A stretch of DNA of 64,000 bases from Hymenobacter glacieicola (GTDB lineage: Bacteria > Bacteroidota > Bacteroidia > Cytophagales > Hymenobacteraceae). The notes below the pieces were generated by a model. That model ran no database searches. It saw only the letters and a list, made by a program, of their open reading frames with translations, and was not told where the DNA came from. The stretch is from the NCBI RefSeq assembly GCF_014640315.1, contig NZ_BMGS01000008.1, positions 124,001 to 188,000 of the forward strand, written 5' to 3'. Positions 1 to 8,171 of the stretch are shown here, piece after piece. Each line of letters opens with the position of its first letter. The first letter of the stretch is position 1. The translations under genes were made by a program, and so were the position numbers.

Positions 1-540
1 GGGGTACCGTTCAACGGCTCGTGGGTAGTAGGCAGTGGCAATATTGTGGCCGATATGTACAGCAACGTGGCGGCCGAAGCTACGGGCCGCACCCTGGCAA
101 CCCGCCTCTGGCACATGACCGACGACGCTGGCATGAAGGATTTCCTGTCCTTCCTAATTGCCCGCGACACCATGCACCAAAACCAGTGGATGGCCGTCAT
201 TGAAGAAAACGGCGGCCTACGCTCCATGCCAGTACCTAACAGCTTCCCGCAGAGCGAAGAAGTGCAGGGCTTCAACTACGCCTTCGTCAGCACCTATATC
301 GGCTCCGATACTACCGAGGGCGGCCGCTGGACCCAGGGCCCCTCGCTCGATGGGAAAGGTGAATTCCACGTGGAAAAAGCTGCTCCGCTGGGCGGCATCC
401 CCAAACTGGCCCCACCCGTGCCGGGCGCTTTCGCCCAGAAAGAGCAGATGACACCTGTTGACTCCCTGATTGGCACTGTCACGAGCAAGATTGAAGGTGC
501 ACTGAGCGGCAGCGGGGGCACCTCCACTACTGACAGCTGA
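1..540 (+). CDS. manganese catalase, C-terminal part (5' truncated by window edge)
   Basis: This is the C-terminal 179 residues of a non-haem dimanganese catalase, which disproportionates hydrogen peroxide to water and oxygen in the cytoplasm. The reading frame is open from base 1 and ends in TGA at 538-540; the real start lies before the window. Family hallmarks are visible: a Glu in AEATGR and a His in TMHQNQW, 33 residues apart, which matches the spacing of the last Glu and His manganese ligands in characterised family members. The FNGSWV and PFSQSEEVQGF-type segments (here NSFPQSEEVQGF) are also typical. The last 30 residues are a low-complexity Gly/Ser/Thr tail. The missing N-terminal third would carry the other three metal ligands. 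A strong hairpin terminator follows 25 bases downstream. Identification is confident; whether the full gene is intact cannot be judged here. Confidence 0.93.
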   Translation, partial: GVPFNGSWVVGSGNIVADMYSNVAAEATGRTLATRLWHMTDDAGMKDFLSFLIARDTMHQNQWMAVIEENGGLRSMPVPNSFPQSEEVQGFNYAFVSTYIGSDTTEGGRWTQGPSLDGKGEFHVEKAAPLGGIPKLAPPVPGAFAQKEQMTPVDSLIGTVTSKIEGALSGSGGTSTTDS

Positions 541-565
541 TAGCAGAAGCCACTTTAGAACAAGA

Positions 566-595
566 AAAAGCCCCGGCCGGTTGGTCGGGGCTTTT
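566..595. terminator. bidirectional intrinsic terminator
   Basis: A GC-rich hairpin with arms AAAAGCCCCGGCC and GGTCGGGGCTTTT, A-rich on one side and T-rich on the other. It lies between the convergent catalase and SnoaL-like genes and can serve both. Confidence 0.85.
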
Positions 596-618
596 GCGTA
601 ATGCTAGCAGGGGCAGGC

Positions 619-1095
619 TTAGTTGCTGACTTTCACGGGCAGGCCCTCGAGCTGCACGTAGCTGAGCTTCCAGGCATTTTTCTTGTTTTTCTTCCAGAGC
701 AGGATAAAGTTGCCCTCGCCTTCGCCGCTGGGCTGGCCGGGGGCCTCGGGCAGTACTTCCGTGGAGAAAGTGCCGGCCTCGTAGGCTGTGTTGGCGTCGG
801 TGCCCGCGCTGGTGCCGTAGAGTTTCAGGTCGGCTATGGTACCCATAGTGGCGCGCACCCACTTATCTGAAACTTCTGACTTGCCATTAAAACGGGTAGC
901 GCCCTGGGCGTACTGCACATCGTCGGCCAGCAGCGTGTCGAGGGCCGCCGTGTTTTTGGCGTTCCAGGCGCCGATGAATTGCTGGTTGAGGCTTTTTACA
1001 TCTACAGCAGCAGCGGCGTCATCTGGCTTAGGCGCCGAGCAGGAGGAGGCCAGCAAAGCGGCACTCCCGAGCAGAAAACCAAAAAAAGGTTTCAT
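619..1095 (-). CDS. SnoaL/DUF4440-like lipoprotein
   Basis: A 158-residue exported protein. It starts with a lipoprotein signal peptide (hydrophobic GFLLGSAALLASSC, lipobox ASSC with Cys at residue 19), so it should be anchored on the periplasmic side of an envelope membrane. The remainder reads as a nuclear transport factor 2 (SnoaL/DUF4440) fold: a helical LNQQFIGAWNAKNTAALDTL start, DDVQY, then alternating strands ending in WKLSYVQLEGLPV. Proteins of this fold bind small ligands or act as accessory domains, and no catalytic role can be assigned here. The ATG is chosen because it opens directly into the signal peptide. The gene is single, convergent with the catalase gene and separated from the next gene by its own terminator. 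The family call rests on overall pattern and length only. Confidence 0.7.
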   Translation of the reverse strand: MKPFFGFLLGSAALLASSCSAPKPDDAAAAVDVKSLNQQFIGAWNAKNTAALDTLLADDVQYAQGATRFNGKSEVSDKWVRATMGTIADLKLYGTSAGTDANTAYEAGTFSTEVLPEAPGQPSGEGEGNFILLWKKNKKNAWKLSYVQLEGLPVKVSN

Positions 1096-1144
1096 GGGAA
1101 CAGAGGTTAGGTGAGGCAGAACGGGGAGAAAAAGAAGGAAACAA

Positions 1145-1172
1145 AACGCCCAGGCCCGGGGGCCTGGGCGTT
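1145..1172 (-). terminator. intrinsic terminator of the glycine-zipper gene
   Basis: Perfect 12-bp inverted repeat AACGCCCAGGCC / GGCCTGGGCGTT with a 4-base loop. Read on the minus strand it is followed by a T-rich run (GTTTTGTTTCC), 23 bases beyond the stop codon of the gene ending at 1195. Confidence 0.85.
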
Positions 1173-1194
1173 GAAGCTACAGGAAAAAGCGGGA

Positions 1195-1746
1195 CTACCA
1201 GCTCTTGCGACGTACTTCCGAGGTAGGATAAGCCGCGTCGCGGGCACCGTAGTTGTTGTTGGGCAGGTAAGCCGAGCTCATGGCCAGCGAGGTAGGAGCA
1301 GCAGCGGCGGCCGGAGCGCCGAAGCTGTTCATCATGGCAGGAGCGGCAGCCGGAGCAGCAGCGGCAGCCGGAGCAGCAGCGGCAGCAGCCAGGGCGGCGT
1401 TGTTGTTAGCGCGGGCTTTGGCTTCGCCGCGGGCAATGCCGGCGCGGTAAGCGGCAGCACGGCGCTGCTCAGCACGGTTGGCGGCCGCTACGCGGGCGGC
1501 CTCGGCGCGGCGCTTGTTGTCGGCGGTCCGGCCGATGCTGTAGCCCAGGCCGGCCCCAGCGGCACCGCCCACGGCGCCACCTACTACGCGGTTACGCTTG
1601 TTAATCAGAGCACCCGCGGCGGCACCGCCCAGGCCACCAATAATGGCACCTTTGGCGCTGGAGCTAACCTTGCGGTCTTGAGCAAAGCTGCTGGCAATGG
1701 TAGTGAAGAACATCACGAGGGCGAGAAGCAAACTTACCTTTTTCAT
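1195..1746 (-). CDS. glycine-zipper domain exported protein with Ala/Pro-rich tail
   Basis: A 183-residue protein with a signal peptide (MKKVSLLLALVMFFTTIASSFAQ). It is followed by a glycine zipper (residues about 33-70: GAIIGGLGGAAAGALI and VVGGAVGGAAGAGLGYSIG), a helix-packing motif found in outer-membrane and periplasmic proteins of the YMGG/Rick_17kDa type. Residues 75-115 are a charged Ala/Arg helix. Residues 115-160 are almost pure Ala/Pro, encoded by a short tandem GC-rich repeat at about 1325-1400, which makes length variation between strains likely. The C-terminus YPTSEVRRKSW is basic. It probably sits in or near a membrane, but the function is unknown. It is monocistronic, with its own terminator downstream. 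Confidence 0.75.
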   Translation of the reverse strand: MKKVSLLLALVMFFTTIASSFAQDRKVSSSAKGAIIGGLGGAAAGALINKRNRVVGGAVGGAAGAGLGYSIGRTADNKRRAEAARVAAANRAEQRRAAAYRAGIARGEAKARANNNAALAAAAAAPAAAAAPAAAPAMMNSFGAPAAAAAPTSLAMSSAYLPNNNYGARDAAYPTSEVRRKSW

Positions 1747-1945
1747 GTCAAGAGAAATTTAGGGTGAGCGGGCCAGTTGATCAGCAGCCCTGAACTCAGT
1801 TTTACAAGCACCATGCCAATACGAACCGAATCTGCCCCGGGTTCAGCCCGGAAACAGGGAAAAGCAGGCGGCTTTTTCTATCCCAGCAGTCAAGTAAAAA
1901 CAGGCTCTAGCTCTCTGCTGTAAAGGTTTTCGCGTACAGTTAGCT

Positions 1946-2251
1946 ATGGAAGAAACGTTACTATTCCGGGTTGATAAAATTTTTTCTCTACCCGGCCTGG
2001 GCCTGTTGCTGCTACCGGCAAACGCGGGCCCCGAACTCCGGGAACTGGCCCTGCACACGGCCCTGCGGCTCACCTTGCGCTACCCCACCGGCCACCAGGA
2101 AACAGCAATAGCCACCGTAGAGGAAATAGCCCGCACCGAAGAGCCGGCCATCCGGGCCCTGCTGCTCACCCAGGAAAGGGCGGGGCCCGTACCCACCGGC
2201 ACCGAGGTATGGTGGAGCGGCGCGGAGGTAGGCTGGGAAGAGCTGCTTTAG
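1946..2251 (+). CDS. hypothetical small protein, possible beta-barrel domain
   Basis: A 101-residue protein with no signal peptide, starting with ATG after a short AT-rich leader. The sequence begins METLLFRVDKIFSLPGLGLLLLPA-like (here MEETLLFRVDKIF) and continues with RLTLRYPTGHQETAIATVEEIAR, LLLTQERAGPVPTGTEVWW and WEELL. The order of short hydrophobic strands with a GP.P.GTEVW turn resembles EF-Tu domain 2-like small proteins seen in other bacteria, but this is only an impression of fold. Its stop codon overlaps the stop of the convergent esterase gene by four bases, so no terminator separates them. GC-rich coding composition and a clear ATG support it as a real gene. Confidence 0.6.
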   Translation: MEETLLFRVDKIFSLPGLGLLLLPANAGPELRELALHTALRLTLRYPTGHQETAIATVEEIARTEEPAIRALLLTQERAGPVPTGTEVWWSGAEVGWEELL

Positions 2252-3162
2252 CGCAGCCAGCCGCCGGCATCCAGCCAGTTTTGGAGGCGGTCCGTCCAGT
2301 TGTCTTTGGTAGTGGGGTTGAGCATGCCGAAGCCGTGGCCGCCGTGCGGGTACAGGTGCATTTCGGCGGGCACTTTATGTTGCAGGCAAGCCTCGTAGAA
2401 AACCAGGCTGTTCTGCACTTTCACCACTTGGTCATCCGCGGCGTGCACCAGGAAGGTAGGCGGGGTCTGGGCAGAAACCTGCAGCTCGTTGGAATACAGT
2501 TGGATTTGCGTGGGAGTCGGTTTTTCGCCGATGAGGTTGGTGCGGGAACCGGCGTGCATGAGTTCCTCGGAAAAGCTGATAACCGGGTAAAGCAGCACCA
2601 GGAAATCAGGCCGCACGGAGGTGTTACCTTGAGGGCCGCTGGCTGGGGTAGCGAAGTGCGTGCCCGCCGTAGCAGCCAGGTGCCCACCGGCCGAAAAGCC
2701 CAGCAGCCCAACCCGGCCCGGGTTCACGCCAAACTCCGTAGCGCGCTGCCGCACCAGCCGCAGGGCCTGCTGGGCATCGAGCAAGGGCACCACGGATTTA
2801 TCGGTTTGGCTTTGGGCATTGGGCAGGCGGTATTTCAGCACGAAAGCCGTAATGCCCATTTCATTCAGGCGCCGGGCCACATCGTAGCCTTCGTGGTCCA
2901 TAGCTAGCAGGCCGTAGCCACCGCCGGGGCAGATAACCACGGCCGTGCCGTTGGCTTTGGCGGGTTTGTACACCGTGAGGGTGGGCTGCACCACCTTGGA
3001 AATTCGGATGCTGCCGCTGGCTTGCTTGTCCACTACCTCTTGCACACTGCTGGGCTTGGCGTTCGGAATGGCGCCGGAATAAAGCGGAAGTACCGGCTGG
3101 TTTTGGGCCTGAGTAAACGTCACGGCAAGAAGGCAGAATAGGAAGGAGAGAAGGTTACGCAT
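2248..3162 (-). CDS. secreted alpha/beta hydrolase (acetyl-xylan/feruloyl esterase-like)
   Basis: A 304-residue serine hydrolase with a signal peptide (MRNLLSFLFCLLAVTFTQAQ). The open frame reaches further upstream, but the ATG at 3162 is preferred because it opens the signal peptide and sits just behind TACCTTGCCGCT, a spacing seen before other genes here. The fold landmarks are in order: the oxyanion loop VICPGGGYG, the nucleophile elbow GFSAG (Ser near residue 170), the acid in HAADDQVV and the base in PHGGHGFG near the C-terminus. The VLPLYSGAIPNAKP opening and WTDRLQNWL ending are typical of BD-FAE/acetylesterase enzymes that de-esterify plant polysaccharides, so export for glycan degradation is plausible. 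The substrate cannot be told from sequence. It is convergent with the preceding small gene, with a 4-base overlap. Confidence 0.85.
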   Translation of the reverse strand: MRNLLSFLFCLLAVTFTQAQNQPVLPLYSGAIPNAKPSSVQEVVDKQASGSIRISKVVQPTLTVYKPAKANGTAVVICPGGGYGLLAMDHEGYDVARRLNEMGITAFVLKYRLPNAQSQTDKSVVPLLDAQQALRLVRQRATEFGVNPGRVGLLGFSAGGHLAATAGTHFATPASGPQGNTSVRPDFLVLLYPVISFSEELMHAGSRTNLIGEKPTPTQIQLYSNELQVSAQTPPTFLVHAADDQVVKVQNSLVFYEACLQHKVPAEMHLYPHGGHGFGMLNPTTKDNWTDRLQNWLDAGGWLR

Positions 3163-3203
3163 AGCGGCAAGGTAGGGGAGAAGCAGGGCATTTAAAGTAA
3201 AAA

Positions 3204-3304
3204 AGAACGTCATGCGGCGCTGGTCGAAGTATCTCTACCGCTTCGTTGTAACGAGTAAGTTACCTACGGTAGAGATGCTTCGACTGCGCTCAGCATGACG
3301 TTCT
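3204..3304. repeat. palindromic repeat, efflux-locus family copy 1
   Basis: A ~100-bp imperfect palindrome whose outer arms are AGAACGTCATGC and GCATGACGTTCT. Inner arms TCGAAGtATCTCTACCG and CGGTAGAGATgCTTCGA enclose a non-palindromic centre CTTCGTTGTAACGAGTAAG. Related copies lie at 6641-6738 and 8039-8125. It sits between the esterase start and the permease stop, where it may also act as a terminator for the efflux operon. Confidence 0.85.
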
Positions 3305-3339
3305 GCTTTTGCTAACTTCCTGCTACCTGTTACCCATAC

Positions 3340-6300
3340 CTAGGCGGGGCTAGGCGCAGGACGTTGGCCCTGGCCGGGGGCGTCAGGGGCGGGGCCGCCG
3401 TGCTCTTCGTCGGGTTGGTAGTTGGCTTCCAGCTCGGCCAGCTTTTCTTTGCCGTAGGCGAAACGGGTAATGAGCACGTAGAGCACCGGCACGATGAAAA
3501 TGGCCAGCACCGTGGCCGAGAGCATGCCGCCGAGCACGGTCCAGCCGATGGTCTGGCGGCTTTGGGCGCCCGCGCCGGAGGCAAACACCAGCGGCAGCAC
3601 GCCCAGGATAAAGGCCAGGGAGGTCATCACAATCGGGCGCAGGCGTAGGCGCACGGCCTCCAGGGTAGCATCCACCAGGGGCATGCCTTTATCGACCCGC
3701 TCCTTGGCGAATTCGATAATCAGAATGGCGTTTTTGGCCGACAAACCAATCAGCGTAATCAGACCAATCTGGGCATACACGTTGTTGGTGAGCTTGGGCA
3801 GGAAGGTCAGGGCCAGAATAGCCCCGAACGCGCCTACCGGCACCGCGAGCAGCACCGAAAACGGCACCGACCAGCTCTCATACAGCGCGGCCAGAAACAA
3901 GAACACAAAAGCCAGCGACAAGGCAAAGATGTACACCGTCTGCCCGCCGGCCAGCAGCTCCTCCCGGGTCAGGCCCGAAAACTCGTAGCCGTAGCCCTGG
4001 GGTAGGGATTGGGCCGCCGTTTCCTGCAGGGCCCGGATGGCGTCGCCGGAGGAGTAGCCGGGGGCCGCGTTGCCGTTGATTTCGGCGGAGCGGAACAGGT
4101 TGTAGTGCGAAATCAGCGGGGCCGATTCGGTGCGCTTATAGCTGGTGAGGGTGCTCAGGGGCACCATGCCGCCCTGGCTGTTGCGCACGTAATACTGGCC
4201 CAGATTGCTGATGTCGCCGCGGTACATGGAGTCGGCCTGGGTCACGACGCGGAAGTTGCGGCCGTACACCGTGAAGTCGTTCACGTAGGCCGAACCCAGG
4301 TAAGTGCGCAAAGCCGTGCCAATGTCGGAGATGGACACGCCCAGCTTCTTGGCTTTCTCCCGGTCAATGGTGAGCTGATAGCCGGGCGTGTTGGCCGTGA
4401 AGAAGGAGAAGGGCGCGGCAATTTCGGGGCGCTTGCGCAGGGCCCCGAGGAAGTTCTGGAGCTGGGCGTCGAAGTTCTTGATGTCGCCGCCGGCCTCGCG
4501 CTCCTGCAGGATAAAGCTGAAGCCGCCGGTGTTGCCCAGGCCCGGAATAGCGGGCGGCGAAATCACCACAATGTTGGCTTCCTTGAGCCGGCTCAGGCGC
4601 TTTTGCACGGTCGCAATCAGGCCCTGCAGCTGCACTTCCTTGTCTTTGCGCTCCTCCCAGGGCTGAAGCTGGCAAAACACCGTGCCGCTGCTCGATTTAG
4701 AGGAGAAGTTCACCGCATTCAACCCACCCAGACCCGCGTAGTGACGGATACCTTTAATCTGGCCCAGCTCCTTCATAATCTCCTTCAGGGTGCTCACCGT
4801 GCGCTCCGTGGAGGAAGCCTCGGGCAAGTTGAACGTCACGATAATCCGGCCCTCATCTTCGGTCGGGATAAAGCTGGAGGGCTTTTTGGCGAACAGCAGA
4901 CCCGTGCCGGCCACAATGCACACCAGAATCACGACCACGAAGCGGGAGTGCTTGATGCCGCGCTGCACGCCGTTGCCGTACTTGCTGGTCACCTTGTCAA
5001 ACCAGGTGTTGAACTTGAAGAACAGCCGGTCGAGGCCACGGGAGTTCTCGTCGCGCTTGTGGGGCTTGAGCAGCAGCACGCACAAGGCCGGCGTGAGCGA
5101 AAGCGCCACGAAGGCCGAAATCAAGACCGAAATGGCAATGGTAATGGCAAACTGCTGGTACAAGCGGCCCGTGATGCCCGGGATAAAGCCCACCGGCACG
5201 AACACGGCCGCCAGAATCAGGGCAATGGCAATAACGGGCGCCGAAATTTCGCGCATGGCCGCCAGGGTAGCGTCCAGGGGGCTCATGTTCCGCTCGTTCA
5301 TGTTGTGCTCCACGGCTTCCACCACCACAATGGCGTCATCGACCACAATGCCAATGGCCAGCACGAAGCCGAACATGGTAAGGGTGTTGATGGTAAAGCC
5401 CAGCGGAATGAACATAATGAAGGTACCGATGATAGACACCGGAATGGCCAGCACCGGAATGAGCGTGGAGCGCCAGCTTTGCAGGAACAGGTACACCACC
5501 ACAATTACCAGCAGCAGGGCCTCCACCAACGTGTGCAGCACTTCCTCAATGGATACTTTTACCACGCTGGCGGCCTCGAACGGCACCACGTAGTTGAGGT
5601 CGGCGGGGAACTGCTTTTTGAGCTGCTCCATGGTGGCATTCACGTTCTCGTAGGTTTCGAGGGCGTTGGCGCCGGGGGCCTGGTACACGAGCAGGTAGGC
5701 GGCGCGCTTGCCGTCCACGAAGGAGTTGTTAGCGTAGTTGAACTTGCCCAGCTCCAGGCGGGCCACGTCCTTGAGGTACACCACGGAGCCGTCCTCGGGG
5801 CGGGTTTTGACGATGACGTTGCCGAATTCCTCGGTGTTGGTGAGGCGGCCTTTTACGAAGACGATGTACTCAAACGTCTGGCCGGTTTGGGCCGGCGGCG
5901 CGCCAATGGAGCCGGCCGCAATCTGGGCGTTCTGCTCCTGAATGGCGGCCGTTACTTCCTGGGCCGTCACGCCCAGTTGGGAAAGTTTATCGGGGTTGAG
6001 CCACACCCGCATGGAGAAGTCATCGGCCCGGCTTACAATGTCGCCTACCCCTTTGGTGCGCAGCAAGGCATCCTTGATGAATACGTTGGCGTAGTTATCC
6101 AGGAAGGTGGTGTTGTGCGAGCCTTTGGGCGCGTACAGGGCCACCAGCATCAGAATGCTGGGGTTTCGTTTGCGCACTACCAGGCCCAGGCGCTGCACTT
6201 CCTGGGGCAGGGTCGGCTGGGCAATGCCCACGCGGTTTTGCACGTCGAGGGCGGCAATGTTGATATCGGTGCCGACCTCGAAGTTCACCGTCATGCTCAT

Positions 6301-6564
6301 CTGCCCGTTGCTGGTGCTGTTGCTTTGCAGGTAGGTCATGCCCGGCGTGCCGTTCACCTGCACCTCCACGGGCGTGGCGACGGTCTGCTCCACGGTCTGG
6401 GCGTCGGCGCCGGTGTAGGTGCCGCTCACCGATACCGTGGGCGGCGTAATTTCCGGATACTGCCCCACGGGCAGATTCAGGATGGCCAGCACCCCCACCA
6501 TCACAATCACCAGGGAGGTGACAATGGCCGTGACGGGGCGCCGGATAAAGGTTTCTGCAATCAT
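3340..6564 (-). CDS. RND efflux transporter permease (HAE-1/AcrB type)
   Basis: A 1074-residue inner-membrane proton/drug antiporter of the resistance-nodulation-division superfamily, the usual length for AcrB/MexB homologues. The ATG at 6564 gives the canonical start MIAETFIRRPVTAIV; nine extra codons upstream are less likely. Twelve transmembrane segments are expected: TM1 near 10-30, two large periplasmic loops, and repeats starting around residues 340 and 880. The proton relay is intact: GIVVDDAIVVVE carries the paired Asp of TM4 and GLSAKNAILIIEFAK carries the Lys of TM10. The motif NLPVGQYPEI and the pore-region segment GITGRLYQQFA are typical. Downstream of the adaptor and TolC genes on the same strand, it completes a tripartite pump for amphiphilic drugs, bile-like compounds or solvents. 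The substrate is not predictable. Confidence 0.96.
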   Translation of the reverse strand: MIAETFIRRPVTAIVTSLVIVMVGVLAILNLPVGQYPEITPPTVSVSGTYTGADAQTVEQTVATPVEVQVNGTPGMTYLQSNSTSNGQMSMTVNFEVGTDINIAALDVQNRVGIAQPTLPQEVQRLGLVVRKRNPSILMLVALYAPKGSHNTTFLDNYANVFIKDALLRTKGVGDIVSRADDFSMRVWLNPDKLSQLGVTAQEVTAAIQEQNAQIAAGSIGAPPAQTGQTFEYIVFVKGRLTNTEEFGNVIVKTRPEDGSVVYLKDVARLELGKFNYANNSFVDGKRAAYLLVYQAPGANALETYENVNATMEQLKKQFPADLNYVVPFEAASVVKVSIEEVLHTLVEALLLVIVVVYLFLQSWRSTLIPVLAIPVSIIGTFIMFIPLGFTINTLTMFGFVLAIGIVVDDAIVVVEAVEHNMNERNMSPLDATLAAMREISAPVIAIALILAAVFVPVGFIPGITGRLYQQFAITIAISVLISAFVALSLTPALCVLLLKPHKRDENSRGLDRLFFKFNTWFDKVTSKYGNGVQRGIKHSRFVVVILVCIVAGTGLLFAKKPSSFIPTEDEGRIIVTFNLPEASSTERTVSTLKEIMKELGQIKGIRHYAGLGGLNAVNFSSKSSSGTVFCQLQPWEERKDKEVQLQGLIATVQKRLSRLKEANIVVISPPAIPGLGNTGGFSFILQEREAGGDIKNFDAQLQNFLGALRKRPEIAAPFSFFTANTPGYQLTIDREKAKKLGVSISDIGTALRTYLGSAYVNDFTVYGRNFRVVTQADSMYRGDISNLGQYYVRNSQGGMVPLSTLTSYKRTESAPLISHYNLFRSAEINGNAAPGYSSGDAIRALQETAAQSLPQGYGYEFSGLTREELLAGGQTVYIFALSLAFVFLFLAALYESWSVPFSVLLAVPVGAFGAILALTFLPKLTNNVYAQIGLITLIGLSAKNAILIIEFAKERVDKGMPLVDATLEAVRLRLRPIVMTSLAFILGVLPLVFASGAGAQSRQTIGWTVLGGMLSATVLAIFIVPVLYVLITRFAYGKEKLAELEANYQPDEEHGGPAPDAPGQGQRPAPSPA

Positions 6565-6640
6565 GTTATGGATAGCTTGGGCTACAGCCAATAGCTGGTA
6601 GCGCGTTGCTGATGGAGCTGAACGCTCATTGGGAAAACAA

Positions 6641-6738
6641 GAACCGTCGTGCTGCGCCCCACCGAAGCGTCTCTACCGCTTCGGTGTAACAAGTAGAGTT
6701 ACTCACGGGAGAGATGCTTCGATCAGCGCGGCCTGACG
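6641..6738. repeat. palindromic repeat, efflux-locus family copy 2
   Basis: Degenerate copy of the element at 3204-3304 and 8039-8125. It retains CCGAAGCGTCTCTACCGCTT, the centre CGGTGTAACAAGTAGAGTTAC and GAGAGATGCTTCGA, with outer arms partly decayed (GTCGTGCTGCGC versus GCGCGGCCTGAC). It lies between the adaptor and permease genes. Confidence 0.8.
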
Positions 6739-6758
6739 CCCCTTGGCCAGGTGTGCGA

Positions 6759-7937
6759 CTACCTGGCACCTCCGCCAGCAGCCGGGGCCCCTGCTCCGCC
6801 ACCCTGGGCCGGGCCGCCGGCCTGGGCGGGCGTGCCGGTCTGGATTTTGCCGCCGTCGCGCAGGCGCTGCAAACCCTCCGTTACTACCTGGTCGCCGGCC
6901 TTGATACCTTCTAGCACCACGATTCGGTCGCGCAGGCGCGGGCCGAGCTGCACTTTGCGCTGGTAGGCCTTGCTGCTGTCACCGGCCACGAAGACGAAGT
7001 TTTCGCCCATTTGCTCCACAATAGCTTTGTAGGGCACCACAATGCGGCGGCCCGACTGGCGGTTAAGCACCCGGAGCACCGTGCTCATGCCGTCCTTTAG
7101 CTCGCGCTTGGGGTTGGGGAACTGCACCCGAACCTGGACGGTGCCGGTGCCCTGGCTCACGCCCCGATCAATGGCCAAGATTTTGCCCGGCTGGTTGTAG
7201 CGCGTGCCATCGGGTAGCTCCAGCAAAAAGGTGGAGTCTGCGGCGCCGGCAGCACTGCGCTGCATCTCCGTGAACAAGCCCAGGTTGGCTTCGCTAATGA
7301 CAAAATCAACGCCCATGGGGTCCTCGCCGCTGATGGTGTTGAGCAGGGTAGAGCCGGGGCTGACCTGGGAGCCCAGGCGCACCTGCGAAATGCCGATGCG
7401 GCCCGTGAAGGGCGCCTTGATCAGGGAATAATCAAGGTCGGTGCGGGCGGCGGCTACCGCGGCCTGAGCCACGGCAATCTGGCTTTGGGTGGTGGCGTAG
7501 TTGGTGCGGGCGTTGTCGACAAGCTGGCGGGCCACGGCGTCCTGCTCCAGCAGCCGCTCGTAGCGGTTCAGGTTTATCTGGGCGTTCTGGGCGGTGGCGC
7601 GGGTAGCGCTCAGGTTGGCCAACGCCTGCTGGTAAGCCGCCTGATACTTGCGCCGGTCGATTTCATAAAGCGGCTTGCCCTTGGTCACTACCTCGCCTTC
7701 CTTGAAGAAGATTTGGGTGATAAAGCCGGCGACCTGGCTGCGCAACTCCACGTTGTTGATGGCCACGGCGGTAGCCGGATACTCGTCGTAGTACACGGCG
7801 TCGGTGGCTTGGGCGGCTACCAGCGTAACGGGCGTGGCGGGCGGCGGGCCGGCCGCTTTTTCCTCTTCTTTTTTGCCGCAACTGGCCCAGCCAAACAGGC
7901 CCGCGGCATAAGAAAGGGCAAGAATTGTTTTTTTCAT
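6759..7937 (-). CDS. RND efflux periplasmic adaptor (membrane fusion protein, lipoprotein)
   Basis: A 392-residue AcrA/MexA-type adaptor that bridges the permease and the outer-membrane channel. The signal sequence MKKTILALSYAAGLFGWASC ends in a lipobox, so Cys20 should be acylated. Order of domains: linker with KKEEEKAAG; first half of the lipoyl domain (VELRSQVAGFITQIFFKEGEVV); alpha-hairpin rich in Ala/Gln (residues about 100-165); second lipoyl half (LDYSLIKAPFTGRIGISQVRLGSQV); beta-barrel; and membrane-proximal domain (VLEGIKAGDQVVTEGLQRLRDG). The C-terminal 25 residues are a Gly/Ala/Pro/Gln low-complexity tail. It lies between the channel gene and the permease gene, in the order channel-adaptor-permease on the minus strand, with palindromic repeats in both gaps. 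Confidence 0.95.
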   Translation of the reverse strand: MKKTILALSYAAGLFGWASCGKKEEEKAAGPPPATPVTLVAAQATDAVYYDEYPATAVAINNVELRSQVAGFITQIFFKEGEVVTKGKPLYEIDRRKYQAAYQQALANLSATRATAQNAQINLNRYERLLEQDAVARQLVDNARTNYATTQSQIAVAQAAVAAARTDLDYSLIKAPFTGRIGISQVRLGSQVSPGSTLLNTISGEDPMGVDFVISEANLGLFTEMQRSAAGAADSTFLLELPDGTRYNQPGKILAIDRGVSQGTGTVQVRVQFPNPKRELKDGMSTVLRVLNRQSGRRIVVPYKAIVEQMGENFVFVAGDSSKAYQRKVQLGPRLRDRIVVLEGIKAGDQVVTEGLQRLRDGGKIQTGTPAQAGGPAQGGGAGAPAAGGGAR

Positions 7938-8038
7938 ATCAGGGTAGCAGGAGCGGCGAAAGGAAGGAGTATCGAAATCAGAGCGGGTTTTGCGGAGCCG
8001 AAGCGTTTCGGTTGGCTGATATTGTCAGACCAGAACGT

Positions 8039-8125
8039 CCTGCTGCGCTTGTCGAAGCATCTCTACCGCTTCGTTCTCACGAATGAGTTAGCCAGCGGTA
8101 GAGACGCTTCGACAAGCGCAGCAGG
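8039..8125. repeat. palindromic repeat, efflux-locus family copy 3 (best preserved)
   Basis: Two 32-bp arms (8039-8070 and 8094-8125) pair with a single mismatch: CCTGCTGCGCTTGTCGAAGC with GCTTCGACAAGCGCAGCAGG on the outside, then TCTCTACCGCT with AGCGGTAGAGA. The 23-base centre TCGTTCTCACGAATGAGTTAG resembles the centres of copies 1 and 2. It lies between the TolC-like and adaptor genes. Confidence 0.9.
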
Positions 8126-8171
8126 TCCCATTTCATTTTGAAGACGCAGGCTAAAGCGTGCATTCTTACTG

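Noticed and set aside
4009-6594. An 861-codon open frame opposite the RND permease gene
   Set aside because: It is an antisense shadow of the permease: its His/Gly/Gln-rich translation lacks any domain, while the minus strand gives a textbook AcrB-type protein.
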